Assembly (NCBI RefSeq): GCF_002091955.1
Contig: NZ_MKKY01000068.1
Location: forward strand, 48,841 to 112,840
Direction of reading: 5' to 3'
DNA: 64,000 nucleotides
Source of the DNA: Rhodococcus sp. 1168
Lineage (GTDB): Bacteria; Actinomycetota; Actinomycetes; Mycobacteriales; Mycobacteriaceae
Shown: one piece after another, positions 50,056-59,650 of the stretch
How positions within the stretch are numbered: the stretch's first letter is position 1
How the letters are laid out: every line of letters begins with the position of its first letter
Program-made: the position numbers and the translations under genes
The notes under the pieces: model-generated
The model's database searches: none
What the model was told of the DNA's origin: nothing
Seen by the model: only the letters and a program-made list of their open reading frames with translations

Positions 50056-53000
50056 TTACTGTCGCGGCTTCGCGAGGGGGAAGGCCAAGGTCTCGCGGAT
50101 GCTGCCACCGGTGATCAACATGACGACGCGATCGACGCCCATGCCGAGGCCACCTGTTGGCGGCATGCCGTACTCGAGTGCCTGCAGGAAATCCTCGTCG
50201 AGCGACATCGCTTCCTCGTCACCGCCCGCCGCGAGAAGAGATTGTTCGGTCAATCGGCGACGTTGATCGACGGGGTCGGTGAGCTCGCTGTACGCGGTAC
50301 CCAGTTCCACACCCCACGCGACGAGATCCCACTTCTCGGCGACACCCGGAATCGATCGATGCGGACGGGTCAACGGCGACATCGAAGTCGGGAAGTCTTT
50401 GTAGAAGGTGGGGAACTTGGTGTCGTCCTCGACGAGATGCTCGTACATCCCCTGTGCGACGGCGCCTGCATCCCAACTCTTTTCGTATGGAACGTCGTTC
50501 TCCTCGCAGAGTCTGCGAAGTTCGGCGAGTGAGGTGTCGGGGGCGACCGGGACGCCGAGCTTCTCTGCGACGGCCCCGTGCAGTGTTTTGACGGGCCATT
50601 CACCGGAGATATCGATTTCGATCATCTCGCCGTTCGGGCCGTCCGGTCGGAGGACTATTTCACGACCGTGTGCGGCGATAGCGGCCTGCTGAATGAGCTG
50701 TCGGCACAACACCATCGCTTGCTCGTAGTCACTGTGCGCTTCGTACGCCTCGAGAATGGTGAACTCCGGGTTGTGCTTGAAGTCGGCGCCTTCGTTGCGG
50801 AACACTCGACCGATCTCGAATACCTTGTCCATGCCGCCGACGCACAGCCGTTTCAAGTACAACTCGGGTGCGATCCGCAAATACAGATCGAGGTTGTAGG
50901 CGTTGATGTGGGTGATGAACGGGGCCGCGTTCGCTCCGCCGTGAACCTGCTGCAGGATCGGCGTCTCGACCTCCATGTATCCGCGGTTCGACAGTGAGTC
51001 CCGCATCGATTTGACGACGTTGCTGCGAGCGATCATCAAATTCCTTGTGCTGCGGTTGATCGCAAGATCGATGTAGCGTTGACGCACCCGAGACTCAGGG
51101 TCTTTGAGGCCCTTCCACTTGTCCGGCAGCGGATGCAGGCATTTGGCATTCATCCGCCAGTCGCCGGCGAGCAGTGAGAACTCACCCTTGTTGCTTCTTC
51201 CGATTACTCCGCTGACCTCGATCAGATCACCCAGGTCGAAGTCGGCATCGAATTCGTCCAGCTTGTCCCCGACGCGCGCGCGGTCGAACAACACCTGAAT
51301 GTCTTCGGTCCAGTCCCGCACGATCGCAAAGGCGACCCCGCCGTAGTCCCGAATCCGCAGTAGGCGACCGGCAATCCGAACCGTCGTTCCTTGGGGGGCC
51401 GCCAATGCCTCGGCGACGGAATGCGTCGGCGGATGTGCGACGGGGTAGCCCGCAGTGCCCTCGCCCTCGAGGCGCTCGAGCTTGGAGATCCGGACGCGAA
51501 CCTGGTCGGGGCGCCGCGGTCCCTGCGGCTGCTCGTCTTCCTCCTCTAAATTTTGCGGTCCGCTACCGTCACTGTGGATGTCGGTACTGTCGGCGAGAGC
51601 TGCCGGCACAGCCACGTGGCTACCGGTGTGTTTGCGTGCGCGCCGGAAACTCGGCAGCGTCAGGAAGCCCTCGGCGATCGCAGATGCGATGCCGACCTTC
51701 GGTAGTACGCGACTGTCGGCGAAGCACAGATAGCGCGGTTCCCAGTCGGGTTGATACTTCAAATTCGAGCGGTACAGCGCCTCGAGTTGCCACCACCGCG
51801 AGAAGAACACGAGCATCGAACGCCAGATCCGCAGTACCGGCCCAGCTCCGATTCGACTGCCCTCCTCGAACACGGATCGGAACACCGCAAAGTTCAACGA
51901 AATCTTACTGACACCGAATTGATCTGCACCGGTTGCCAGTTCGGTGACCAAAAGTTCGATCACTCCGTTGGGGGATTGGGGATCGCGTCGCATCAGATCC
52001 AACGACACACCGGTCCGACCCCATGGCGCCAACGACAGAATTCCGACGGTCTTCTCACCCTGCGTGGCTTGAACCAGCATGCAATCGCCGTCGAGCGGAT
52101 CACCGAGGCGTCCGAGCGCCATCGAGAATCCGCGCTCGGTCTCGGTGTCACGCCACGCGTCGGCGCAGTCGATGATCTCGGCCATCTCGGGTGCAGGAAT
52201 GTTGCGGTGACGACGTATTTCCACCGTTACACCCGCCTTGCGTGCACGTGTGACGGCTTGGCGGACCGGCCGCATATCGCGGCCGTTGAGGTTGAACTTC
52301 TTGGTGTACAGGATGGCTTCGTCGCCGAGTTCGAGGACGTTCAGACCGGCTCGCTTGTAGGCCGTCGCGCCGATTTCGCTGGCCCCCATCACTGCAGGCG
52401 ACCAACCGTACTTTTCGGCCAACTCGAGCCACGCGTCGATGGCGTGCGGCCACGCCTCGGGATTGCCGATGGGATCACCGCTGGCCAAGCACACTCCGAC
52501 CTCGACGCGATACGTGACCGCAGCCTTACCGCTCGGGGCGAACGCGACACCCTTGTCACGCCGGGTGGCGAAGTAACCGAGGGAGTCGTCCGCTCCCCAT
52601 TTGTCGAGGAGGCCGCGCAGTGCCGACTCGTCGCTACCCGTCAGCGCATTGGTCGAACGCTGCGACCGGAACAGGGTGACCACGGCCGCGAGCAAGGCGA
52701 GTGCGCCGAACAGACCGAGCAGAGTATTGACGAAACCGTGTGGGTGACCACTGAATTGCTCGTTGTCGACCGTCGCCAATGCCGTGACGCGGTTGAAGGC
52801 CCACAGGAACGTCTCGTTCTCCGGGAGCGTGCCGGGGAACAGTGCGACCAGAGCCCAGCCGAGCAGGGTGCCGACTATCGCGCCCAGAACCAGAACTCCG
52901 AGAGCTTTCCATACGGCGCCGCGCCGTACGCGGGTGTAGAACTCCTTGCGTGCCGCCACCAGAATGCCGATGACGACGACGTGGACGCACAGGGCGACCC

Positions 53001-53382
53001 AGGCGTTGGCGTTCTTCTCCTGGATGCCCTCGGCGAGATCGGTAAGTGCGAAGAGCACGAGATAAAGCGTCAGGAACCACCAGGCGATGCGCTTACGGCT
53101 TGCCAATGCTGCCGCGGTGAGACCGACTACCAGCGCCCACGCCAGTGAGGTGTCCGGGGCATCGATGTAGAAGTTGTTCACGTACTCTCGCGGCACTCGT
53201 ATGGCTTCTCGCAGCGACGGGGAGATACTCCACAGAAACACCAGCACTGCGAAAGTGCCGAGAATCAGCCCGGCAATGTGTGGAACCTGCGCCAGCCGAC
53301 CGTGTTCGGGTGGCGCGAAGGACCGCGCGGGCTTCTCCTCCCCGCGAGCGGACTTCTTCGGTGACACCGATGTGCTCGTCAA
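50056..53382 (-). CDS. lysX: Bifunctional lysylphosphatidylglycerol synthetase / lysyl-tRNA synthetase LysX
   Basis: The 1108-residue fusion comprises an N-terminal membrane part (about six helices, residues 35-245), an MprF-type lysyl-transferase domain (about 250-600, with [22 protein letters not shown] split across it), and a C-terminal class II lysyl-tRNA synthetase (from about 640: OB fold [15 protein letters not shown], motif 2 [20 protein letters not shown], motif 3 [14 protein letters not shown]). It adds lysine to phosphatidylglycerol, giving resistance to cationic peptides, as in M. tuberculosis. A housekeeping LysS is expected elsewhere. The ATG is at 53382. Confidence 0.96.
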   Translation of the reverse strand: MTSTSVSPKKSARGEEKPARSFAPPEHGRLAQVPHIAGLILGTFAVLVFLWSISPSLREAIRVPREYVNNFYIDAPDTSLAWALVVGLTAAALASRKRIAWWFLTLYLVLFALTDLAEGIQEKNANAWVALCVHVVVIGILVAARKEFYTRVRRGAVWKALGVLVLGAIVGTLLGWALVALFPGTLPENETFLWAFNRVTALATVDNEQFSGHPHGFVNTLLGLFGALALLAAVVTLFRSQRSTNALTGSDESALRGLLDKWGADDSLGYFATRRDKGVAFAPSGKAAVTYRVEVGVCLASGDPIGNPEAWPHAIDAWLELAEKYGWSPAVMGASEIGATAYKRAGLNVLELGDEAILYTKKFNLNGRDMRPVRQAVTRARKAGVTVEIRRHRNIPAPEMAEIIDCADAWRDTETERGFSMALGRLGDPLDGDCMLVQATQGEKTVGILSLAPWGRTGVSLDLMRRDPQSPNGVIELLVTELATGADQFGVSKISLNFAVFRSVFEEGSRIGAGPVLRIWRSMLVFFSRWWQLEALYRSNLKYQPDWEPRYLCFADSRVLPKVGIASAIAEGFLTLPSFRRARKHTGSHVAVPAALADSTDIHSDGSGPQNLEEEDEQPQGPRRPDQVRVRISKLERLEGEGTAGYPVAHPPTHSVAEALAAPQGTTVRIAGRLLRIRDYGGVAFAIVRDWTEDIQVLFDRARVGDKLDEFDADFDLGDLIEVSGVIGRSNKGEFSLLAGDWRMNAKCLHPLPDKWKGLKDPESRVRQRYIDLAINRSTRNLMIARSNVVKSMRDSLSNRGYMEVETPILQQVHGGANAAPFITHINAYNLDLYLRIAPELYLKRLCVGGMDKVFEIGRVFRNEGADFKHNPEFTILEAYEAHSDYEQAMVLCRQLIQQAAIAAHGREIVLRPDGPNGEMIEIDISGEWPVKTLHGAVAEKLGVPVAPDTSLAELRRLCEENDVPYEKSWDAGAVAQGMYEHLVEDDTKFPTFYKDFPTSMSPLTRPHRSIPGVAEKWDLVAWGVELGTAYSELTDPVDQRRRLTEQSLLAAGGDEEAMSLDEDFLQALEYGMPPTGGLGMGVDRVVMLITGGSIRETLAFPLAKPRQ

Positions 53383-53486
53383 GGCCCACTCCTGCCGTCA
53401 GCGCTGTCGACTACTCAGGGCCAACGGTAACGCCGACGACAGGTTCAGGGGGGATCATTCGGCAGTCGAGAGACCGCGCGCCTTGG

Positions 53487-53900
53487 TTAGGAGGCTTTCC
53501 AGGACCGCCAGATCAACTTCTCGACGATGATTGCGGGACCTTCCGGCCGAGCGGAAGCGTATTGGTCGTACTTGTCCACGAGGGCATCGATTGCTGCTTT
53601 GCCCTCGTCGGAATGGGCGTCGACGACACGGGCCGATCCGCTGGCGCGAACCCACCACAGGTTGTCCCACTCGTCTTCGTAGTTGTCGACGATGAGGCCC
53701 ACAGCCGGGTCGGCGCGGATGTTGTCCAGGCGCTGGAGTTTACGGGTGGATTTGGGCTTCCAGTCGATGGCAGTGACGATGCGATCGTCGACGACGGCGA
53801 AGACGACAGGCACGAGATGTGGTGTGCCGTCGGGATTGATCGTGGACAGAATTGCTCGTTGGGCGGCGGAAAAGCGAATGGTGTCGTCGGCGATCTTCAC
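53487..53900 (-). CDS. TIGR03668-type PPOX F420-dependent oxidoreductase
   Basis: The 137-residue split-barrel protein begins FSAAQRAILSTINPDGTPHLVP and has VTAIDWKPKSTRKLQRLDNIRADPAV-like features (shortened here) and WVRASGSARVVD. These match the F420-dependent PPOX subgroup found in Mycobacteriales. The substrate is unknown. It stands alone between lysX and the GGDEF-EAL gene. Confidence 0.88.
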   Translation of the reverse strand: MKIADDTIRFSAAQRAILSTINPDGTPHLVPVVFAVVDDRIVTAIDWKPKSTRKLQRLDNIRADPAVGLIVDNYEDEWDNLWWVRASGSARVVDAHSDEGKAAIDALVDKYDQYASARPEGPAIIVEKLIWRSWKAS

Positions 53901-53945
53901 AGTTGTTTCCTTGTCGATCCGGGGTGCGTGAAAGCTCGCGCGCGG

Positions 53946-56027
53946 TCATGCAGAGGCGCTGTGCGCGCCGTCCTGACATAGGACGTTCTCGAGCTGGACG
54001 GCTGTCATCGGACGACCGAGAAGGTGGCCTTGCCCGAAGGTGACTCCCATGTCAGCGCAGGAAGCCATTTGCTCGGGCGTTTCGATACCTTCGATAACAG
54101 TGTCCTTGCCCAGGTCGTGCGAGACGTCTACGACAGCTTTGCACAGCGCGGAGATGGCGCGCCTGCGCTGAAGGTTCTTGCTGTCGAAGTGCTGGGTGAG
54201 TGATCTGTCGATCTTGAGGATGTCGACGGGCAGGATCGCGAGGCGTTCGAGCGAGGAGAAACCGGAGCCGAAGTCGTCGATCGCGACGAGAACCCCATGT
54301 CGGCGCACGTCGAGTAGTTGGTACTGCACGGCGTCGACGTTGTGCAGCGACTTCGATTCCGCCAGTTCGATCACGACGCGTCCGGGCTCGATGCCGAGTG
54401 CGTCGATGACGTCGATGACGTCGGTGGCCAGTGTTCCTGCGGCGAAATGCAGCGGGCTGACGTTGATGCCGATCTGCGCCGCGATGCCGCGATGCTGCCA
54501 GGAGGCGATGGTCCGGCCGACCTCGTTGAGAATCCAGTTGCTCAGCGGGATGATGAGGCCGGCGTCTTCGGCGAGCGGGATGAAGGTGTCGGGCATCAGC
54601 AGACCCAGTTCAGGGTGATTCCACCGAATGAGTGCCTCGGCGCCGATGACGATGCCGGAGGAAATTTCGACGATGGGCTGGTAGAGCATCTCCAGTTCGT
54701 GTTCGGCCATGGCCACCCCGCGTAAGCGTTCGAGCATTTCCAGCCGAGTGCGGTTACTGTCGCGCAGGTCGGTCGAGAACACCTGGTGGCTGCTGCGCCC
54801 CAGCGATTTGGCCGCGTGCATCGCGGTGGTTGCGTCGTGAATGAGTTGAACCGGGTCGGTGTTCTCCGCGTCGGAGGTGGCTACGCCCACGCTGGCAGTG
54901 ATGGTCAGCTTGCGATTGCCGAGCTCGAACGACGGCTCGAGGACGCTGACGAACCCGGCGGCAAGTGCGCGTGCCGCGATGGACTGACATCCGCGGGCGA
55001 TGACCACGAACTCGTCGCCGGTCAATCGGCCGAGGGTGTCACTGGGCCGCGTCGACGCATCGATTCGGTGGGCGACGAGGCGGAGCAGTTGGTCACCCTG
55101 TGTGGGACCGAGGGCGTCGTTGAACTCCTTGAATCCATCGATGTCGACGAGTAGGACGCTGACTTCGTTGTCGGTGGTGCGCCGCTGCAATTCGCCACGC
55201 AACAGTGTTTCGATCTCGTCCCGGCTGGCCAGGCCTGTCAGCGGGTCCTGCCGCGAAGCCCCACCCAGCTCCGCCGCAAGCGCGGTGATGTCGGTGTGGG
55301 TGATGTAGAGGCCGCTACCGTCGGTGAGCAGCGCGGCTCGCATGCGGTACCAATAGTCGTTTTCGTGCGTGGACCAGCGGAAGTCGAAGGTATGCATCGC
55401 CGAGTCACCGCCCACGAGTCCCTGGAGTCCGGTCAGAACGATCGCTGCGTCCTGGTTTCCGGACTCGGCCGCAGCGCGCCACAAATCGAAGTAGTCTCCA
55501 CCCGGAACGCAGTGCGAACCACCAGGCCGACTACCCCAGAACTGACCCCACAGTTGGTTGACCAGCACGATGGTGCCGTTTGTGTCGAGTACAACGGTTC
55601 CAGCGGGGACTGCGTCGAGCATGGTTTGGGCAAGCTCGTCGGTCCATTCGCTTCGACCGCTGCCGAGCCGTTCGGTCGTGACGTCCAGAGCCCAGATTGC
55701 GTAGCCACCCGAGCCCGGGTTGACCTTGTACGACAGCCACTTCTGCAGTGCGTACGAAAAATCTTCGACTACGCCGGACCAGCCGGGGAGGCTGCACTTG
55801 GCTAGAAACTCTGCCCGAGCGGCTTCGTTGAACCACGCCTCGAGTTCGCGTCCGAGAAGGCGATCGCGTGTCGTGTGCAGCAGATGCGCAGCGGCAGGGT
55901 TGGCATAGGTGATGACAAGAGAAGTGTTGACCAGCAGGAGAGCTTCGGGGATCGACTCCAGCTCATCACGTGGCGCTGAATGTGGATCGTCGATTCGTGG
56001 TCGGGGCATGGAAGGATCTCGGCTCAT
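53946..56027 (-). CDS. PAS-GGDEF-EAL cyclic-di-GMP protein
   Basis: The 693-residue signalling protein has two PAS-type regions (about 20-130 and 140-255), a GGDEF domain (about 265-420) and an EAL domain (about 430-690). The GGDEF motif is RLTGDEFVV, with Thr replacing the first Gly, so cyclase activity is uncertain; the RPSD I-site upstream is kept. The EAL part looks intact: GAEALIRW, NVSPLHF, AIDDFGSGFSSL, KIDRSL, VIEGIET. It is probably a cyclic-di-GMP phosphodiesterase regulated through its GGDEF domain. No membrane helix is seen. ATG 56027 follows a GGGGGGAG ribosome site; the 87 residues upstream are unsupported. Confidence 0.9.
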   Translation of the reverse strand: MSRDPSMPRPRIDDPHSAPRDELESIPEALLLVNTSLVITYANPAAAHLLHTTRDRLLGRELEAWFNEAARAEFLAKCSLPGWSGVVEDFSYALQKWLSYKVNPGSGGYAIWALDVTTERLGSGRSEWTDELAQTMLDAVPAGTVVLDTNGTIVLVNQLWGQFWGSRPGGSHCVPGGDYFDLWRAAAESGNQDAAIVLTGLQGLVGGDSAMHTFDFRWSTHENDYWYRMRAALLTDGSGLYITHTDITALAAELGGASRQDPLTGLASRDEIETLLRGELQRRTTDNEVSVLLVDIDGFKEFNDALGPTQGDQLLRLVAHRIDASTRPSDTLGRLTGDEFVVIARGCQSIAARALAAGFVSVLEPSFELGNRKLTITASVGVATSDAENTDPVQLIHDATTAMHAAKSLGRSSHQVFSTDLRDSNRTRLEMLERLRGVAMAEHELEMLYQPIVEISSGIVIGAEALIRWNHPELGLLMPDTFIPLAEDAGLIIPLSNWILNEVGRTIASWQHRGIAAQIGINVSPLHFAAGTLATDVIDVIDALGIEPGRVVIELAESKSLHNVDAVQYQLLDVRRHGVLVAIDDFGSGFSSLERLAILPVDILKIDRSLTQHFDSKNLQRRRAISALCKAVVDVSHDLGKDTVIEGIETPEQMASCADMGVTFGQGHLLGRPMTAVQLENVLCQDGAHSASA

Positions 56028-56148
56028 ACTCCCCCCCTGTGACTGGTCGACCAAAGGCAAGAATAGCCCGAAAGTTTGCTTTCGCGCTAGAAACAGGGTG
56101 ATTGCCTTGTTTTGATAGTTGTTTGAACGACTTTTGTCCGAAAGTCGC

Positions 56149-57999
56149 TCAGACCGAACCGACATTGGCCGGCTCCAACAACCGCTGAACCATGCATTGG
56201 AGAACATCGATCCCGTCGGTCGACAGTACGGACTCCGGATGGAACTGAACCGAGGCGAATCCGGCGCCGCGCAGCGCAGTGACGCCATGGGAGTCTATCG
56301 AGCATTCCACCCCTGAAATCTCGCCCGGCAGCGCGGCGAATGCGTTGTAGAAACCGAGTGTCCGACGCTCTCCGAACAGCTCGACCTCCCGCTGAACTCC
56401 CTGCTGCGGATGAGAAAGCGCGACGACGTCCAGACCGAGAATCCGTGCGAGAACCTGGTGACTCAGGCAGATCGCGAGTAATGGCGCCCCGTTGTCGAGT
56501 CGAGCGCGGACGGCCCGCTCCACTGCACGAATTCGGTTGTCGGGAGCAAGGTTCGGATCTCCGGGCCCGGGTCCACACACCAGCAGGTCGGCGTCGGTGC
56601 CGGAGTACTCCTCCCATCGAACAACCGATACGTCCATGCCGAGGTGGCGGAGCTGATGGGCGATCATCGCCGTCCACTGATCCTCGAAATCGACGACGAC
56701 CGCTGTCCGACCCAGCAATTCGGGCAGTACGACCAGTGGTTGCTGGTCGAGCCAGAACGACGCCAGCTTCTCGTTGCGCAACGCCAACGCGTCGGCGACG
56801 CCCGGATAGGTGTCGAGACGGACCGCGTCCGTTCCGCGTGGACGTGCCGGTTCGATACCGAGGGCGGCGAGTACGCCGCCGAGCTTCGAACGGGTCTCGG
56901 CCACTTCGTGTTCGGGTACCGAGTTGCGCACGAGGGTGGCGCCTGCCGAGATTTTCAGCTCACCGGCAGGCGAGATCTCGCACGTGCGGATGAGGATCGG
57001 CGCATCCAGCGTGCTCACCCCGTCGACGCGCTCGAACAGTGCCAGAACGCCGGAATAATAACCGCGCCCGTTGGCTTCGTATCGCTCGATGACGCGTGCG
57101 GCATTTTCGATCGGTGAACCGGTGACGGTAGGTGCGAACATCGTCTCCCGCAGGATCTCGCGTGGATCCAGCTCACTCTCGCCCAACAGGATGTACTCGG
57201 TGTGCGTCAGGTGGCCCATCTGTTTGAGGCGCGGACCGATGACGCGGCCACCGTTTCCGCAGATGCGGCTCATCATCTTCAGTTCCTCGTCGACGACCAT
57301 GAACAGCTCGTCGTTCTCTTTCGCATCACCGAGAAAGTCGAGAACACCTGCACCCGAGGGGCCTTCGACAGGGTGCCGGTAGGTACCGCTGATCGGATTC
57401 ATCGTCGCCGTAGTGCCATCGAATCCGACGTGCCGTTCCGGGGTCGCACCTACGAGTGTGATCTGCGGTGTGTGAACGAAAAACGTCCAGTAAGAACCCG
57501 ATTCACCGACCAACAGTCTTCGGAAGATTTCGAGTCCACTGGCGATCGGGTCGTCCAACTGGGCCCGAAAGTCGCGGCGAATGACGAAGTTCGCGCCCGC
57601 ACCCCGGCCGATCTCGTCGGTGAGCACCCGCTCCACGACCGCAGCGTATGCGTCGTCTTCGGGCTCGAACCGGCCGTGGAGAAGGTTCAGTTCGGAGTTC
57701 GGAAGTGCGCCCAGCACCTCGTCGATACTCAGCAGGGCACGCTCGTGGACCTGCAGGTACTGCAGCGGGGATTCGTCGTCGTGGCATACGAAACCGCGTT
57801 CGGTGACCTGCCGAAATGGGACCAGTGCCAACACATCGGGGCCGTCGGCATGCGGATTCAATGGAATGTCGGAGAGGGACGGCGCATCGGTGACATCGCC
57901 GATCAGAACGTCGACACCGTGTTCGCGGCTCAGAATTGCGAACGGCGCGGAACCGGTGAGAGCCTTCTTCAAAACTTTCGAGGTCGGAGCTTCGTGCAC
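56149..57999 (-). CDS. PhzE/TrpEG-type chorismate synthase-amidotransferase fusion
   Basis: This 616-residue fusion has an N-terminal chorismate-binding (TrpE/PhzE) domain (GATPERHVGFDG, MNPISGTYRHP, DELFMVVDEELKMM, APTVTGSPIENA, GRGYYSGVLAL) and a C-terminal class I glutamine amidotransferase (CGPGPGDP, catalytic Cys in LLAICLSHQVLA, SVQFHPESVLS). The wording of the chorismate domain is closer to PhzE, which makes 2-amino-2-deoxyisochorismate, than to ordinary TrpE, so the product may be ADIC or anthranilate. No phenazine genes adjoin it. A Trp leader peptide and terminator precede it, showing tryptophan control. GTG 57999 has AAAGG upstream. Confidence 0.88.
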   Translation of the reverse strand: MHEAPTSKVLKKALTGSAPFAILSREHGVDVLIGDVTDAPSLSDIPLNPHADGPDVLALVPFRQVTERGFVCHDDESPLQYLQVHERALLSIDEVLGALPNSELNLLHGRFEPEDDAYAAVVERVLTDEIGRGAGANFVIRRDFRAQLDDPIASGLEIFRRLLVGESGSYWTFFVHTPQITLVGATPERHVGFDGTTATMNPISGTYRHPVEGPSGAGVLDFLGDAKENDELFMVVDEELKMMSRICGNGGRVIGPRLKQMGHLTHTEYILLGESELDPREILRETMFAPTVTGSPIENAARVIERYEANGRGYYSGVLALFERVDGVSTLDAPILIRTCEISPAGELKISAGATLVRNSVPEHEVAETRSKLGGVLAALGIEPARPRGTDAVRLDTYPGVADALALRNEKLASFWLDQQPLVVLPELLGRTAVVVDFEDQWTAMIAHQLRHLGMDVSVVRWEEYSGTDADLLVCGPGPGDPNLAPDNRIRAVERAVRARLDNGAPLLAICLSHQVLARILGLDVVALSHPQQGVQREVELFGERRTLGFYNAFAALPGEISGVECSIDSHGVTALRGAGFASVQFHPESVLSTDGIDVLQCMVQRLLEPANVGSV

Positions 58000-58053
58000 G
58001 TCGATCAGCCTTTCGGATTAGCAGAAGGCTGCCCGCCGAGGGGCCCAGACAAC

Positions 58054-58082
58054 AAAAAAATGGCCACCTCGAAAGGCGGCCA
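58054..58082 (-). terminator. Attenuator terminator of the trp leader
   Basis: On the minus strand TGGCCGCC and GGTGGCCA (one G-U pair) enclose TTTCGA and are followed directly by seven T residues (58054-58060). It lies 29 bases after the leader-peptide stop and about 55 bases before the synthase start. Confidence 0.88.
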
Positions 58083-58111
58083 CGGTTGGAAGTACGCAAA
58101 GGTGTGGGTGC

Positions 58112-58159
58112 CTAAGAGCGCCACCACCATGATCCTGCAACGAGAAGAGGTGCGTACAT
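58112..58159 (-). CDS. trpL: trp leader peptide
   Basis: This short ORF encodes MYAPLLVAGSWWWRS. Codons 11-13 are three consecutive TGG (58121-58129), the classic ribosome-stalling signal for tryptophan. The leader start GTACGCA (58151-58157) is complementary to TGCGTAC (58092-58098), and the Trp-codon region can pair with the left arm of the terminator, giving alternative folds as required for attenuation. No Shine-Dalgarno is visible; TACAGT lies eight bases upstream of the ATG, so the mRNA may be leaderless. Leader, terminator and synthase gene are collinear. Confidence 0.85.
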   Translation of the reverse strand: MYAPLLVAGSWWWRS

Positions 58160-58189
58160 GTCGAGTGACTGTACACACTTGCGCCCGGG

Positions 58190-59545
58190 CTAGCTCGCCA
58201 TCCGCATCAGTACTCGCTCGATCGCGTCGACGGCACGGTCCAAGTCTGCTTCGCTGATCGTCAACGCAGGCCGGAAGCGGATCGAACGACCACCGCAACC
58301 GAGCGCGAGGACGTGCTCCTCGGTGCGGAGGTCCTCGATCAAGCGGTCGCGACTCCCGGCGTCGGGCATCGTGAAAGCGCACATCAACCCGCGCCCGCGG
58401 ACCTCGGTGACCATCTCGTGCCGCGTCGCCATGTCATCGAGGCGACACCTCAGGTGTCGCCCCAGTGTGGCAGCGCGCTCGATGAGCCCTTCGGATTCGA
58501 CGATCTCGAGTATCCGCCGAGAACGCACCATGTCGGTGAGGTTGCCACCCCACGTGGAGTTGATGCGTGAGGAGACCGCGAAGACGTGATCGTCGAGATC
58601 GTCGACGCGTCCACCCGCCATGACGCCGCAGACCTGAACCTTCTTGCCGAACGCGAGCACGTCGGGGACGGCGTCGAGCTGCTGGAAAGCCCATGCGGTG
58701 CCGGTCATTCCGGCGCCCGTCTGTACCTCGTCGACAACGAACAACGCGTCGTACTCGTGGCACAGATCCCGAAGCTGCACCAGGAACTGCGGGCGAAAAT
58801 GGTTGTCACCGCCTTCACCCTGAATGGGTTCGATTATCGCGCAGGCGATGTCGTGGGGATTCGCCTCGAAGGCGATCCGGGCCGCGGCAAGTGCGTTCGC
58901 TTCCAGCGCGTCCATGTCCACCCCACTGCGGATGTACGGCGACGGGATGCGGGGCCAATCGAATTTCGGAAACCGCGCGACCTTGTTGGGGTCGGTGTTG
59001 GTCAGCGACATCGTGTATCCCGTGCGGCCATGGAACGCATGCTCGAAATGCAGTACCTGCGTACCCAGTGCTGGGTCGATGCCGTGCTTACCGTTCCACC
59101 GACTCTTCCAGTCGAACGCGACCTTGAGTGCGTTCTCGACGGCGAGCGCACCACCTTCGACGAAGAACAGGTGCGGCAGACGCGGGTCTCCCAGCACTCG
59201 GGCGAAGGTATCGACGAACCGCGCCATGGCCACGGTGTAGACATCGGAGTTGCTCGGCTTGTTCATCGCCGCCTGCAGCAAGTCGGCGCGGAACGCCGCG
59301 TCCGACACCAGACCGGGATGGTTCATCCCGAGCGCCGAAGAGGCGAAGAACGTGAACAGATCCAGGTACGACGTGCCGTCCCTGGCATCGACGAGCGTCG
59401 ATCCCTGGCTCTTGTCGAGATCGAGAACCATCTCGAATCCGTCGGCGAGCATGTGGCGACCGATGATGGCATGGACGTCGTGGGCGTCGACAGTCGATGT
59501 GGCCGCTGCCGCGCGCTGCAATACCTGCGTCATAGTGCTCAACAT
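58190..59545 (-). CDS. lat: L-lysine 6-transaminase
   Basis: The 451-residue PLP enzyme moves the epsilon-amino group of lysine to 2-oxoglutarate, forming 2-aminoadipate semialdehyde (piperideine-6-carboxylate). The PLP lysine is in LAFGKKVQVCG; other marks are EHAFHGRTGYTMSLTN, EPIQGEGGDNHF and VVDEVQTGAGMTG. It is divergent from amaB, whose product oxidises this semialdehyde. ATG 59545 or the ATG four codons later may be used; no clear ribosome site precedes either. Confidence 0.95.
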   Translation of the reverse strand: MLSTMTQVLQRAAAATSTVDAHDVHAIIGRHMLADGFEMVLDLDKSQGSTLVDARDGTSYLDLFTFFASSALGMNHPGLVSDAAFRADLLQAAMNKPSNSDVYTVAMARFVDTFARVLGDPRLPHLFFVEGGALAVENALKVAFDWKSRWNGKHGIDPALGTQVLHFEHAFHGRTGYTMSLTNTDPNKVARFPKFDWPRIPSPYIRSGVDMDALEANALAAARIAFEANPHDIACAIIEPIQGEGGDNHFRPQFLVQLRDLCHEYDALFVVDEVQTGAGMTGTAWAFQQLDAVPDVLAFGKKVQVCGVMAGGRVDDLDDHVFAVSSRINSTWGGNLTDMVRSRRILEIVESEGLIERAATLGRHLRCRLDDMATRHEMVTEVRGRGLMCAFTMPDAGSRDRLIEDLRTEEHVLALGCGGRSIRFRPALTISEADLDRAVDAIERVLMRMAS

Positions 59546-59568
59546 ACGCGTTAATATTCCGTTAGCAA

Positions 59569-59602
59569 GCCCGTAGAACAGTATATTTTCCTGTCTGCGG
59601 GC
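59569..59602. promoter_or_regulatory. Candidate operator in the lat/amaB divergent promoter
   Basis: GCCCGTAGAACAG and CTGTCTGCGGGC form an imperfect dyad around the AT-rich TATATTTTC. It ends eight bases before a -10-like TAGATT (59610-59615) facing amaB. AT-centred dyads suit Lrp/AsnC regulators, which often control lat genes; no regulator gene of that type is in the window. Confidence 0.45.
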
Positions 59603-59650
59603 ATTCGGCTAGATTGAAATGACACTCTCCGGCTTCGAAAGGTGCGCACC

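Noticed and set aside
51751..53148. A 465-codon frame antisense to lysX
   Set aside because: It is fully covered by the well-conserved lysX gene, has no family similarity, and its composition is that of a shadow frame.
58005..58382. Longer minus-strand frame through the attenuator containing an aromatic-rich stretch, considered as the leader peptide
   Set aside because: It reads through the terminator and into the lat gene; the short frame with three Trp codons and its own stop is a far better leader.
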